A program made the translations under genes and the position numbers. Source: DASTHS01 sp035718085 (lineage in GTDB: Bacteria > Actinomycetota > Acidimicrobiia > Acidimicrobiales > Palsa-688). Taken from it: DNA of 29,885 nt. Below are positions 1 to 8,668 of the stretch, piece after piece (position 1 is the stretch's first letter; each line of letters starts with the position of its first letter). Below the pieces are notes generated by a model. It had not been told where the DNA came from, did no database searches, and saw only the letters and a list, made by a program, of their open reading frames with translations. The DNA lies in contig DASTHS010000156.1 of the NCBI GenBank assembly GCA_035718085.1, forward strand, positions 1 through 29,885, in the 5' to 3' direction.

Positions 1-774
1 CCCTTCGCGCCGGCCGGCGAGCGCAGCATCGACTACGCCTACCGCAAGGTCCTGAAGCGGGCCCGCCGCCTCATCTACCTGGAGGACCAGTACCTGTGGG
101 CGCCGTTCGTGGCCGATCTGCTCGCCGACGCCCTGAATGACAACCCGGAGCTGCGCCTGATCGCCATCGTGCCCCGCTACCCCGACAAGGAGGGCACGGC
201 CCGGTGGCCCAGCCTGGTGGGCCGTCGCGCCGCGATCGAAGTGTGCAGGGCTGCCGGCGGTGACCGCTTCGCCATCTACGACGTCGAGAACCCTGCCGGG
301 GCGCCGGTGTACGTGCACTCGAAGGTGGTGGTCGTCGACGACGTGTGGGCCATGGTCGGCTCAGACAACTTGAACCGCCGGTCGTGGACCCACGACAGCG
401 AGCTGTCGTGCGCGGTGCTCGACGCCTCCCGCGATCACCGGCAGCCCGTCGACCCGGCTGGCGAAGGCGACGGGGCCCGGGTGTTCGCTCGCGACCTCCG
501 CCTCACGCTGACCGCCGAGCACCTTGAGCGCAGCGACCAGCTGGACGACCTGATCGACCCGGCCGGGGCGTTCGCGGCGATGGCTGCGCATGCCGACGCC
601 CTCGAGCAGTGGCACCGTGGTGGGCGGCGGGGCCTGCGGCCACCAGGGCGGCTGCGCCCCCACGTGCCCGAGAAGCTCCCGCGCCGCCACCGCCTCTGGG
701 CCGTCCCTGTCCACCGCGGCCTCTACGACCCCGACGGCCGCGCCCTACGCGACCGCGTGCGCGGGCGGCCCTGA
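1..774 (+). CDS. Phospholipase D-family protein, C-terminal part (5' end outside window)
   Basis: The reading frame is open from base 1 to a TGA at 772-774, so the gene begins upstream of the window. An IYLEDQYLW segment lies near nt 73-102, as is usual before the second catalytic half of bacterial PLDs. A complete HKD motif follows: HSK at nt 316-324, an Asp a few residues on (VVVVDD) and GSDNLNRRS from nt 358. In the family, two HKD motifs form one active site that hydrolyses or transfers phosphatidyl groups of phospholipids through a phospho-histidine; only the second is visible here. The tail is basic and rich in Arg and Pro. The last codons sit in a terminator stem. The family call is firm; substrate and localisation cannot be judged from this fragment. 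Confidence 0.88.
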   Translation, partial: PFAPAGERSIDYAYRKVLKRARRLIYLEDQYLWAPFVADLLADALNDNPELRLIAIVPRYPDKEGTARWPSLVGRRAAIEVCRAAGGDRFAIYDVENPAGAPVYVHSKVVVVDDVWAMVGSDNLNRRSWTHDSELSCAVLDASRDHRQPVDPAGEGDGARVFARDLRLTLTAEHLERSDQLDDLIDPAGAFAAMAAHADALEQWHRGGRRGLRPPGRLRPHVPEKLPRRHRLWAVPVHRGLYDPDGRALRDRVRGRP

Positions 775-789
775 ACGGCGGCCGCCCGC
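761..789 (+). terminator. Hairpin terminator enclosing the stop codon of the PLD gene
   Basis: A perfect 10-bp stem, GCGGGCGGCC (761-770) with GGCCGCCCGC (780-789), has a 9-base loop that contains the TGA stop (772-774). There is no U-tract, as is common in high-GC actinobacteria. It separates the PLD gene from the thiC promoter that starts about 20 bases later. Confidence 0.6.
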
Positions 790-807
790 ACCGCGCTGGT
801 GAGCGGT

Positions 808-816
808 TGGTATGGT
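808..816 (+). promoter_or_regulatory. Extended -10 promoter of thiC
   Basis: TGG followed by TATGGT (811-816) fits an extended -10 element (TGN-TANNNT). No good -35 is visible. Transcription would start near 823, just before the riboswitch aptamer. Inferred from pattern only. Confidence 0.45.
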
Positions 817-827
817 CGCTGCACATC

Positions 828-917
828 ACCAACGGGAGCCCGCACGAGCGGGCTGAGAGGGCGGCTGCGGCCGTCGACCGTCTGAACCTGACCGGGTCAT
901 GCCGGCGTAGGGAGGCA
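828..917 (+). ncRNA. TPP riboswitch (THI element) in the thiC leader
   Basis: The conserved THI-box landmarks are in order: CGGGAGC at 833-839, stem P2 (AGCCCGC 837-843 with GCGGGCT 848-854), CTGAGA at 853-858, CTGAACCTGA near 882-891, the CCGGGTCATGCCGG core (892-905) and GCGTAGGGA at 906-913. It binds thiamine diphosphate. The final conserved segment runs straight into the ribosome-binding site GGGAGG (910-915), seven bases before the thiC ATG, and no terminator hairpin lies between them. Control by hiding the ribosome-binding site is therefore likelier than transcription termination. The outermost P1 pairing is not clear by eye. Confidence 0.93.
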
Positions 918-921
918 ACAG

Positions 922-2667
<1,746 letters not shown>

Positions 2668-2709
2668 GCCGCCGGCCGCCGGCGGCCACCCGCCGAGGCC
2701 GCAGGCGGG
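2668..2709. terminator. Tandem hairpins between convergent thiC and PAP2 genes
   Basis: Hairpin 1 is GCCGCCGG (2668-2675) / CCGGCGGC (2679-2686). Hairpin 2 is CCCGCC (2689-2694) / GGCGGG (2704-2709). Both lie inside a larger inverted repeat, GCTGAGCC (2663-2670) / GGCTCAGC (2708-2715), whose arms carry the two stop codons. A bidirectional terminator is likely. Confidence 0.55.
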
Positions 2710-2710
2710 C

Positions 2711-3328
2711 TCAGCGGCCGCCGGGGGCGCCGGCGTGGACGAGCTGGCGCAGCGGCCGCCGCTCGGCGATGCGACCGACCAGCGCGACCAGCACCCGCCG
2801 GAGGGCCAACCAGCCGACCACGGCGATGGCGGCGCCGATGAGCAGGCCGGCGGTGACGTCCCCCGGGTAGTGCGCGCCGACGTAGACCCTGGCGAAGGCC
2901 ACGACCAGCGCGAGCACCGTGCCGGCGACGGCCAGCGCCCGGGGGGTCCGACCGCCGTAGTGCGCGATGATCCAGAGGCCGGCCGCTGCTGCGCCGGCGG
3001 TCACCGCGTGGTCCGAAGGGAACGAGTAGTCGGCGCTGCGGGCGACGAGCACCTCGACGCCGTGGAGGGTCGCGTACGGGCGGGGACGGGCCACCGCCCG
3101 CACGATCAGCTGGTTGAGTCCGACCGCGACCAGGGTGCCGACCGCCGCCCACACCGCAGCAGCGACGGCCCGAGGGGCGTCGGGTTGCGACCGGGCGACC
3201 CACCAGCCGGCCAGCACCAGCAAGCCGAAGAGCCCGACCCCGTCGACGGCGAGCACCTTCATGGCGCCGTGGGCCCACGCGGTGTGCACCGCGAAGTTGT
3301 TGACGTGCTTGTAGAGCGTGCTGTCCAC
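2711..3328 (-). CDS. PAP2-family membrane phosphatase, BcrC-like (probable undecaprenyl-diphosphatase)
   Basis: This is a 205-residue membrane protein with about five hydrophobic segments, the size usual for BcrC/YbjG phosphatases. These release undecaprenyl phosphate from its diphosphate for cell-wall synthesis. The three acid-phosphatase motifs are visible: ARPRPY (residues near 88-93), SFPSDHA (a PSDH variant of PSGH, as in BcrC) and ARVYVGAHYPGD with the catalytic His and Asp. The Lys expected six residues before RP appears to be Val, with Arg beside it. The start is GTG at 3328, with GGAAGG about nine bases upstream; a TAGCCT -10 box lies further up. It converges with thiC. Lipid-phosphate specificity is inferred; a general PAP2 phosphatase is the alternative. 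Confidence 0.85.
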   Translation of the reverse strand: MDSTLYKHVNNFAVHTAWAHGAMKVLAVDGVGLFGLLVLAGWWVARSQPDAPRAVAAAVWAAVGTLVAVGLNQLIVRAVARPRPYATLHGVEVLVARSADYSFPSDHAVTAGAAAAGLWIIAHYGGRTPRALAVAGTVLALVVAFARVYVGAHYPGDVTAGLLIGAAIAVVGWLALRRVLVALVGRIAERRPLRQLVHAGAPGGR

Positions 3329-3360
3329 CGGGAGGAACCTTCCGTCTTGGGGGCGGTGCC

Positions 3361-3366
3361 AGGCTA
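3361..3366 (-). promoter_or_regulatory. -10 box (TAGCCT) for the PAP2 gene
   Basis: On the minus strand TAGCCT fits TANNNT, giving a leader of about 25 bases before the GTG at 3328. No clear -35 was found, so confidence is low. Confidence 0.3.
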
Positions 3367-3401
3367 GGGGAGGGCGCCCCGACCAGCGGGGCAGCGCCTC
3401 T

Positions 3402-3407
3402 TAGGGT
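3402..3407 (+). promoter_or_regulatory. -10 box (TAGGGT) of a leaderless promoter
   Basis: TAGGGT lies seven bases before a GTG at 3415. The same hexamer occupies the same position before the carboxylase gene at 14058. This geometry suggests a leaderless message and argues for GTG 3415 as the true start of the small thioredoxin-like gene. The -35 (CCGACC, 17 bases upstream) is poor. Confidence 0.4.
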
Positions 3408-3414
3408 GGTGGCC

Positions 3415-3603
3415 GTGACGGTCGAGCTGCTGTACGTCGCCGACTGCCCGAACTGGCAGCTGGCGGCGTCACGGCTGGAGGGCGTCGCCCGTCGCCGTGG
3501 CCTGCAGGTCGACCATCGGGTGATCACCAGCCAGGACGAGGCCGCCGCCGCCCGGTTCACCGGCTCTCCCACCGTGCTGATCGAAGCGGTCATCGATGGC
3601 TGA
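3415..3603 (+). CDS. Small thioredoxin-fold-like CPNW protein, apparently C-terminally shortened
   Basis: About 62 residues, beginning MTVELLYVADCPNW. An ELLYxxxCPNW opening followed later by GSPTVLI is the pattern of small actinobacterial thioredoxin-like proteins often annotated as alkylmercury-lyase-like or thioredoxin family. The single Cys with Asn-Trp after it is not a CxxC pair, so classical disulfide exchange is unlikely. Relatives usually continue past the GSPT strand with a DPFA-type segment and more; here a TGA follows VLIEAVIDG, so the gene looks truncated or frame-broken near 3600. GTG 3406 and GTG 3409 are alternative starts in the same frame. It is followed 36 bases later by an exported protein. 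Function is unknown. Confidence 0.55.
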   Translation: MTVELLYVADCPNWQLAASRLEGVARRRGLQVDHRVITSQDEAAAARFTGSPTVLIEAVIDG

Positions 3604-3639
3604 CCTCCCCGGCGCAGCCCCGACCGCCGGGTAGGGGGA

Positions 3640-4395
3640 GTGGGAGGAAGGGACCGGGCGGCGCGGGCGCTGCTCGCGGGCGTCTGCGCCGTCGCCGCTG
3701 GGGGTGTCGCCGGCCTGTTCGTCGTCGGCCGGTCGACCGCGTCGGTGCCGTCCCGCCTGCCGGGCAGCGCGCCGTCGCACGCCGCCAGCGCGCCCCCCGC
3801 CACGCCCCCGGCTCCCCAGCCGGGCGCAGCGGGGGCATCGCCGCAGCCCGCCACCCCCAGCGCAGCTGCGCTCGCCGCCGCGCTGGTCACCCCCGACGAC
3901 CTGGGGGGGTACGTGGTGCGCCGACAGCCAGCGTTGGCGCTGCAGATCCTGACATCGGCGCCCTGCGTGGCTGGCCTCGTCCGGGGCGGCGCGTCGGCCA
4001 GCGCCGCCACGGCGCTGATCGGCACCACGGGCCCGGGGCTGCCGACGGTCGTGGAGTGGCTCGGGGCCTTCCCGGGGACGGCGGCCAGGGCCGCCTTCTC
4101 CGCCGCGTCCGCCGAGCTGCTCGCGTGTCCCAGCTTCGCCGTGCAGGTCGAAGGCGGCGCGCAGGTGGCGCGGGTGGCCCGGAGCACGGTCGGGCCCTAC
4201 GACATCGCCTCGGCGGTGGTGCGTGGCACGTTCACCGCCGGCGGCCGCCCACAGCAGCTGGGCGTGGCGGTCGTCCGCTCCCACCAGGTGGTCATGGCGC
4301 TCGTCTACGTCGACGGGGTGACGCCCGTGCACCCCACCTTCGGCGACCTGCGCTCGACGCTGGTCACCTGCGCCGGGAAGCTGGCGGCGGCCTGA
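3640..4395 (+). CDS. Exported or membrane-anchored protein of unknown function
   Basis: 251 residues. A basic start (MGGRDRAARA) is followed by one hydrophobic segment (about residues 10-30), best read as a signal anchor or signal peptide. Next comes a Pro/Ala/Ser-rich linker (about 32-75) and a globular part with three Cys (SAPC, LACP, LVTC) that could make a disulfide outside the membrane. A DDLGGY motif after the linker faintly recalls actinobacterial extracellular sensor domains of the PknH C-terminal type, but I would not assign it. The start is GTG 3640, with GGGGGA just upstream; a possible stem (CCCGGC 3608-3613 / GCCGGG 3626-3631) precedes it. It is probably expressed with the small gene before it. 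Confidence 0.7.
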   Translation: MGGRDRAARALLAGVCAVAAGGVAGLFVVGRSTASVPSRLPGSAPSHAASAPPATPPAPQPGAAGASPQPATPSAAALAAALVTPDDLGGYVVRRQPALALQILTSAPCVAGLVRGGASASAATALIGTTGPGLPTVVEWLGAFPGTAARAAFSAASAELLACPSFAVQVEGGAQVARVARSTVGPYDIASAVVRGTFTAGGRPQQLGVAVVRSHQVVMALVYVDGVTPVHPTFGDLRSTLVTCAGKLAAA

Positions 4396-4422
4396 GCGGT
4401 TCGGTAGGAGGGCCGGCGGGGA

Positions 4423-4428
4423 TAGCGT
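4423..4428 (+). promoter_or_regulatory. -10 box (TAGCGT) of the PHA operon
   Basis: TAGCGT fits TANNNT, with a weak TTCGGT 17 bases upstream (4400-4405). It would give a leader of about 30 bases that contains the CGGGAGG ribosome-binding site before the phaC ATG. The decamer GGAGGGCCGG occurs on both sides, at 4407-4416 and 4434-4443. Confidence 0.4.
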
Positions 4429-4463
4429 CGACCGGAGGGCCGGGGGGCCCGAGCGGGAGGCCC

Positions 4464-6140
4464 ATGGTGAGCACCGAACCTGCAGACGACCCGATCCCGG
4501 GGGGCGAGGTCATCCAGGGCGCCAACCCGTTCGTGGGGATGCGCCCCCGGCACATGGCCGCGGCCGCCGCCCGCTGGGCTGCCGCTGCGGCGGTGCACCC
4601 GCTGACGGTGACCGCCGACGCGCTGCGGTGGGGGGCGGAAGAGGCCCGGGTGGCGGCCGGGACCTCGCAGGTGGCCCCCGACCCCAAGGACAAACGGTTC
4701 GCCGACCCCGCATGGCGCCACCCGCTGTGGCGACGCGTCGCCCAGTCGTACCTGGTGAGCGGCAAGAGCCTGCTCGGCACCGTCGACTCGCTGGGGCTCG
4801 ACCCGAAGTCGGCGGCCCGGGCCCGCTTCGCCCTGAGCCAGGTGGTGGAGGCCACCGCCCCGACCAACTCGCTCCTCGGCAACCCGGCCGCCCTCAAGCG
4901 GGCCGCCGCCACCCGCGGGCGCTCGCTGGTCGACGGCAGCCGCCACCTGCTCCACGACCTGCGCCGCAACGGCGGCCTCCCGTCGACGGTCGACACCCGC
5001 CCGTTCCGGGTGGGCGAGACCGTCGCCGCCACCCGGGGCGAGGTCATCCACCGCAGCCCCCTCTTCGAGCTCATCCAGTACCAACCGCTGACCGGGCGGG
5101 TGGCGGCGCGGCCGACCCTGGTGGTCCCCCCGCAGATCAACCGCTTCTACTTCCTCGACCTGGCGCCCGGCCGCAGCTTCGTCGAGCACGCCCTCGGTGC
5201 CGGCATCCAGATGTTCGTCATGTCGTGGCGGAACCCCACGCCCGACCACCGCGACTGGGGCATCGACGACTACGTCTCGGCGTGCATCGAAGCCATGGAG
5301 GTCGCAGCCGAGATCACCGGCAGCGACTCGGTCAACCTCACCGGCTTCTGCGCCGGCGGCATGACCCAGATCGCCGCCCTGTCGCACCTGGCGGCGACCG
5401 GGCGCGACCTGGTCAACGCTGCCACGCTGGCGGTGACGCTGATCGACACCGAGGTGTCGAGCACGTTGACCATGTTCGCCTCCGAGCGCACCATCAGGTC
5501 GGCGATCGCCACGTCACGGCGCAAGGGGGTGCTCGACGGGCGGGAGCTGGCCCGGGTGTTCGCCTGGGTCCGGCCCAACGACCTGGTCTGGAACTACTGG
5601 GTGTCGAACTACCTGCTCGGCCACAACCCCCCGGCGTTCGACGTGCTGGCCTGGAACGCCGACGCCACCAACCTCCCCGCCGCCCTGCACGCCCAGTTCA
5701 TGCAGATGTGGCACGACAACGCGTTCATGCGGCCGGGCAGCCTTCAGGTGCTCGGCACCCCCGTCGACCCGGCGATCATCAAGCAGGACACCTACGTGGT
5801 CGGCGCGCTCACCGACCACCTGGTGCCGTGGCAGTCGGCCTACCAGGCGACCCAGGTGCTCGGCGGCGACGTGCGGTTCGTGCTCTCCAACAGCGGTCAC
5901 ATCCAGGCGCTCGTCAACCCGCCGGGCAACCCGAAGGCGACCTTCTTCGAGAACCCGGCCAACCCGCCCGACCCGGCCGCCTGGCTCGGCGGCGCCGCCA
6001 AGGTGAAGGGCAGCTGGTGGGGTGACTGGTCGAGGTGGACCCTCGAGCGCTCCGGGGAGCAGGTCGACGCCCCGGCCGCACCGGGCGACGAACGCCACCC
6101 GCCGATCGTGGCCGCCCCCGGCGTCTACGTTCGCCAGTGA
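4464..6140 (+). CDS. phaC: Class I poly(3-hydroxyalkanoate) synthase
   Basis: PhaC polymerises (R)-3-hydroxyacyl-CoA into the storage polyester PHA on granule surfaces. The 558-residue product has class I length. The catalytic triad is in place: Cys296 in the lipase-like box GFCAGGM, Asp451 in TDHLVPW and His479 in SGHIQALVNPPGNPK. Other synthase landmarks are VPPQINRFYFLDL, FVMSWRNP, VWNYWVSNYLLG and FQ/MQMWHDN. I chose ATG 4464 because a GGGAGG lies directly upstream and the protein starts to look like PhaC only after it; the frame is open further 5' but that stretch overlaps the preceding gene. It is followed 69 bases later by an acyl-CoA synthetase and then a depolymerase. No phaA, phaB, phasin or phaR is present in the window. 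Confidence 0.96.
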   Translation: MVSTEPADDPIPGGEVIQGANPFVGMRPRHMAAAAARWAAAAAVHPLTVTADALRWGAEEARVAAGTSQVAPDPKDKRFADPAWRHPLWRRVAQSYLVSGKSLLGTVDSLGLDPKSAARARFALSQVVEATAPTNSLLGNPAALKRAAATRGRSLVDGSRHLLHDLRRNGGLPSTVDTRPFRVGETVAATRGEVIHRSPLFELIQYQPLTGRVAARPTLVVPPQINRFYFLDLAPGRSFVEHALGAGIQMFVMSWRNPTPDHRDWGIDDYVSACIEAMEVAAEITGSDSVNLTGFCAGGMTQIAALSHLAATGRDLVNAATLAVTLIDTEVSSTLTMFASERTIRSAIATSRRKGVLDGRELARVFAWVRPNDLVWNYWVSNYLLGHNPPAFDVLAWNADATNLPAALHAQFMQMWHDNAFMRPGSLQVLGTPVDPAIIKQDTYVVGALTDHLVPWQSAYQATQVLGGDVRFVLSNSGHIQALVNPPGNPKATFFENPANPPDPAAWLGGAAKVKGSWWGDWSRWTLERSGEQVDAPAAPGDERHPPIVAAPGVYVRQ

Positions 6141-6209
6141 GCCCGTCGACGGCGGCCCGGCCGACCGAGGACCCGACCGACCAGCGCCGCCCAGGGAGGA
6201 CCCCACCCC

Positions 6210-7796
6210 ATGATGGATGACGAACTCGGCACCTGGATGCTCCTCGAGGGCGCCACCCACGCCGGGCAGAACGAGATCGTCGACCGCCACCCCGACGGCA
6301 GCGTCAGCCGGCACGGGTACGGGGCGTTCCTCGACCGGACCCGGCGGCTCATGGCCGCCCTCGACGGCCTGCGCCTCGGGCCCGGCGAACGGGTGGCCAC
6401 CCTGGCGTGGAACAGCTCCCGTCACCTGGAGGCCTACTTCGCGGTGCCGTGCACCGGCCGGGTGCTGCACACCCTCAACGTGCGCCTCTCGCCCGAGGAG
6501 CTGGCCTTCGTCGTCAACGACGCCGACGACCGGGCCATCCTCGTCGACCCGGACTTCGTGCCGCTGCTGGCCCAGGTGCTGCCGTCGACGCCGGGCGTGC
6601 GCCACGTGGTGGTGCTCGACGACGCCACCGCCGGCCTCGACGGCGCCGTCGCCTACGAGGAGCTGCTGGCGGCCGCGCCCGGCGGCTACGAACGACGCCA
6701 GATCGACGAGCGGTCACCGGCCGGGCTCTGCTACACGTCCGGCACCACAGGGCGCTCGAAGGGCGTCGTCTACTCGCACCGCTCCACCTTCCTGCACGCC
6801 CTGGCCTGCTCCTCGATGGCCGGGCTGGCCATCGGGCCCTCCGACGTGGTGCTGCCGCAGGTCCCGATGTTCCACGCCAACGCGTGGGGGATGCCCTACG
6901 CCGCGGTGGCGGTGGGCGCCTCGCTGGTGTTCTACGCCGGCGCATTCGCCGCCGACGCCTTCGCCGACCTGCTGCTCGGCGAGCGGGTGACGGTGACCGG
7001 GGCCGTGCCCACCGTCTGGATCGGCCTGGCCGACGCCCTGCACGAGCGACCGCGCCCCGAGCACCTCCGCCACATCGTCTGCGGGGGCAGCCAGCCGCCG
7101 CGGGCGCTGATCGAGCGGTACGCCCGCGACTTCGGGGTGCCGATCATCCAGGCGTGGGGCATGACCGAGACGTCGCCGCTGGCCAGCATGGCGTGGCCCC
7201 AGGCGTGGATGCGTGACCTCGGCGACGACGAGGTCACCGACCGGGCCCGCTGCCAGGCGGGGCTGCCGTTGCCCGGCGTGGCCGTGCGCATCCGCGACGA
7301 CGCCGGTGCCGAGGTCGCCTTCGACGGCGCGTCGATGGGGGCGCTGCAGGTGCGGGGGCCGTGGGTCACCGACGGCTACCTCCACGGCGCCGGGCCCGAG
7401 GCGTTCACCGACGACGGGTGGTTCGACACCGGCGACGTGGCCATCGGGTCCCCCGACGGCTACTTCGTCATCGCCGACCGCACCAAAGACCTCATCAAGT
7501 CGGGTGGCGAGTGGATCTCGTCGGTCGACATGGAGGCGGCGATCATGGCCATGCCCGGGGTGGTCGAGGCGGCCGTGGTGGCCATCCCCGACGCCAAGTG
7601 GGTCGAGCGGCCGCTGGCGTGCGTGGTCGCCCGGCCGGGGGTCGACGTCAGCAGGGAGGAGGTGCGGGCCCACCTCGAGGCCGCCGGCTTCGCGTCGTGG
7701 CAGGTGCCCGATCGGGTCGAGGTGATCGACGAGGTCCCCAAGACGGCGGTGGGCAAGTTCGACAAGAAGGTCCTCCGCTCGCGGTTCTCCTCGTGA
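6210..7796 (+). CDS. Acyl-CoA synthetase (AMP-forming) of the PHA operon
   Basis: A 528-residue class I adenylate-forming enzyme that activates a carboxylic acid as acyl-AMP and passes it to CoA. Motifs: the P-loop-like YTSGTTGRSKG from residue 175, AWGMTETSPL, GWFDTGDVA near residue 405, DRTKDLIKSGGEWIS hinge and the catalytic Lys516 in PKTAVGKFDKK. The overall pattern is that of the medium/long-chain fatty acyl-CoA ligase group. GGGAGGA lies about ten bases before ATG 6210; a second ATG follows at 6213. Its stop overlaps the phaZ start (GTGA, 7793-7796), so the two are translationally coupled. Position between polymerase and depolymerase suggests that it re-activates 3-hydroxy acids released from PHA or supplies monomer; this is inference. 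Confidence 0.92.
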   Translation: MMDDELGTWMLLEGATHAGQNEIVDRHPDGSVSRHGYGAFLDRTRRLMAALDGLRLGPGERVATLAWNSSRHLEAYFAVPCTGRVLHTLNVRLSPEELAFVVNDADDRAILVDPDFVPLLAQVLPSTPGVRHVVVLDDATAGLDGAVAYEELLAAAPGGYERRQIDERSPAGLCYTSGTTGRSKGVVYSHRSTFLHALACSSMAGLAIGPSDVVLPQVPMFHANAWGMPYAAVAVGASLVFYAGAFAADAFADLLLGERVTVTGAVPTVWIGLADALHERPRPEHLRHIVCGGSQPPRALIERYARDFGVPIIQAWGMTETSPLASMAWPQAWMRDLGDDEVTDRARCQAGLPLPGVAVRIRDDAGAEVAFDGASMGALQVRGPWVTDGYLHGAGPEAFTDDGWFDTGDVAIGSPDGYFVIADRTKDLIKSGGEWISSVDMEAAIMAMPGVVEAAVVAIPDAKWVERPLACVVARPGVDVSREEVRAHLEAAGFASWQVPDRVEVIDEVPKTAVGKFDKKVLRSRFSS

Positions 7797-8605
7797 CCGC
7801 GCCCGGGACCACCGAGACGGTGACGGTGCGCGTCGGCCCGGCGCGCCTGCGCGTCCGCACCACCGGGTCCGGGCCGCCGCTGCTGCTCTGCATGGGCATC
7901 GGCGGCAACCTCGACATGTGGGAGCCGCTGCTGGCCCACCTCCCCGACCGCCGGCTCATCACCTTCGACTTCCCCGGCACCGGCGGGTCGTCGCTGTCCC
8001 CGCTCCCCCCGACGATGGCGGCCAACGCCTTCCTGGTGCGGGCGCTGCTCCGGCGCCTGGAGGTCGACCGGGCCGACGTGCTCGGCTACAGCTGGGGCGG
8101 CGTCCTCGCCCAGCACCTCGCCTTCCAGCACCCGTCGGTGGTCCGCCGGCTGGTGCTGGCCGCCACCACCGTCGGCCTCGGAGGCGTGCCCCCCTCCCCG
8201 GTCACCGCGGCGCACCTGCTGACCCCTCGTCGCTACTACTCGCGGCGCTACTTCCGCGAGGTGGCGCCATCGCTCTACGGCGGCCGCCACCGGCGTGACC
8301 CCGCGATCGTCGAGGCCCACGCCACCCGCCGCCTGGGCAAGCCGCCCAGCCCGGTTGGCTACGCAGCCCAGCTGGCCGCGGTCACCGGCTACTCGACGCT
8401 GCCCGGGCTCCGCCGCATCAGCGCCCCCACCTTGGTGCTGGCCGGGGGCGACGACCCGATCGTGCCCGCGGCCAACGCCCGTCTCATGGCCCGCATGATC
8501 CGCCGGTCGACCCTCCGGGTGCTGCCCGACGCCGGGCACCTGCTGCTCGTCGACAGCCCCGAGGTGGTCGGGCCCATCATCGAGGGGTTCCTGGCCGGCG
8601 CCTGA
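7793..8605 (+). CDS. phaZ: Intracellular poly(3-hydroxyalkanoate) depolymerase-like alpha/beta hydrolase
   Basis: 270 residues, alpha/beta-hydrolase fold. It follows the medium-chain PHA depolymerase pattern of pseudomonads closely: LLLCMGIGGNLDMW near the start, TFDFPGTGGSS, the nucleophile elbow GYSWGG with Ser100, LAATT then LTPRRYYS, LAGGDDPIVP with Asp221 and GHLLLVDSPE with His249. Such enzymes hydrolyse stored PHA to hydroxy acids. The start is GTG 7793, overlapping the stop of the acyl-CoA synthetase by four bases; an upstream extension would run inside that gene. Placement with phaC supports the role. A generic hydrolase is the alternative, but the LTPRRYY and GxGxxLDMW features favour PhaZ. 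Confidence 0.85.
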   Translation: MTAPGTTETVTVRVGPARLRVRTTGSGPPLLLCMGIGGNLDMWEPLLAHLPDRRLITFDFPGTGGSSLSPLPPTMAANAFLVRALLRRLEVDRADVLGYSWGGVLAQHLAFQHPSVVRRLVLAATTVGLGGVPPSPVTAAHLLTPRRYYSRRYFREVAPSLYGGRHRRDPAIVEAHATRRLGKPPSPVGYAAQLAAVTGYSTLPGLRRISAPTLVLAGGDDPIVPAANARLMARMIRRSTLRVLPDAGHLLLVDSPEVVGPIIEGFLAGA

Positions 8606-8616
8606 GGCGGCTCAGC

Positions 8617-8635
8617 GGCCGCGTCCGCGGCCTTT
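8617..8635 (+). terminator. Terminator after the PHA operon
   Basis: GGCCGCG (8617-8623) pairs with CGCGGCC (8626-8632) and is followed by TTT. The stem lies 11 bases past the phaZ stop and runs directly into the -35 of the next promoter. Confidence 0.55.
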
Positions 8636-8662
8636 GACAGCCGAGGTCACCCGCGCGACGGT
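8634..8662 (+). promoter_or_regulatory. Promoter of the MFS transporter gene, probably leaderless
   Basis: A perfect TTGACA -35 (8634-8639), a 17-base spacer and GACGGT (8657-8662, matching TANNNT except the first base) end six bases before the ATG at 8669. The same -10-to-start distance occurs at 14058 and 27966. Confidence 0.5.
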
Positions 8663-8668
8663 CGTGGG

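Noticed and set aside
3605..3640. Possible hairpin covering the ribosome-binding site of the exported protein
   Set aside because: The stem is interrupted and its arms are simple C and G runs; not strong enough to list as a regulatory element.
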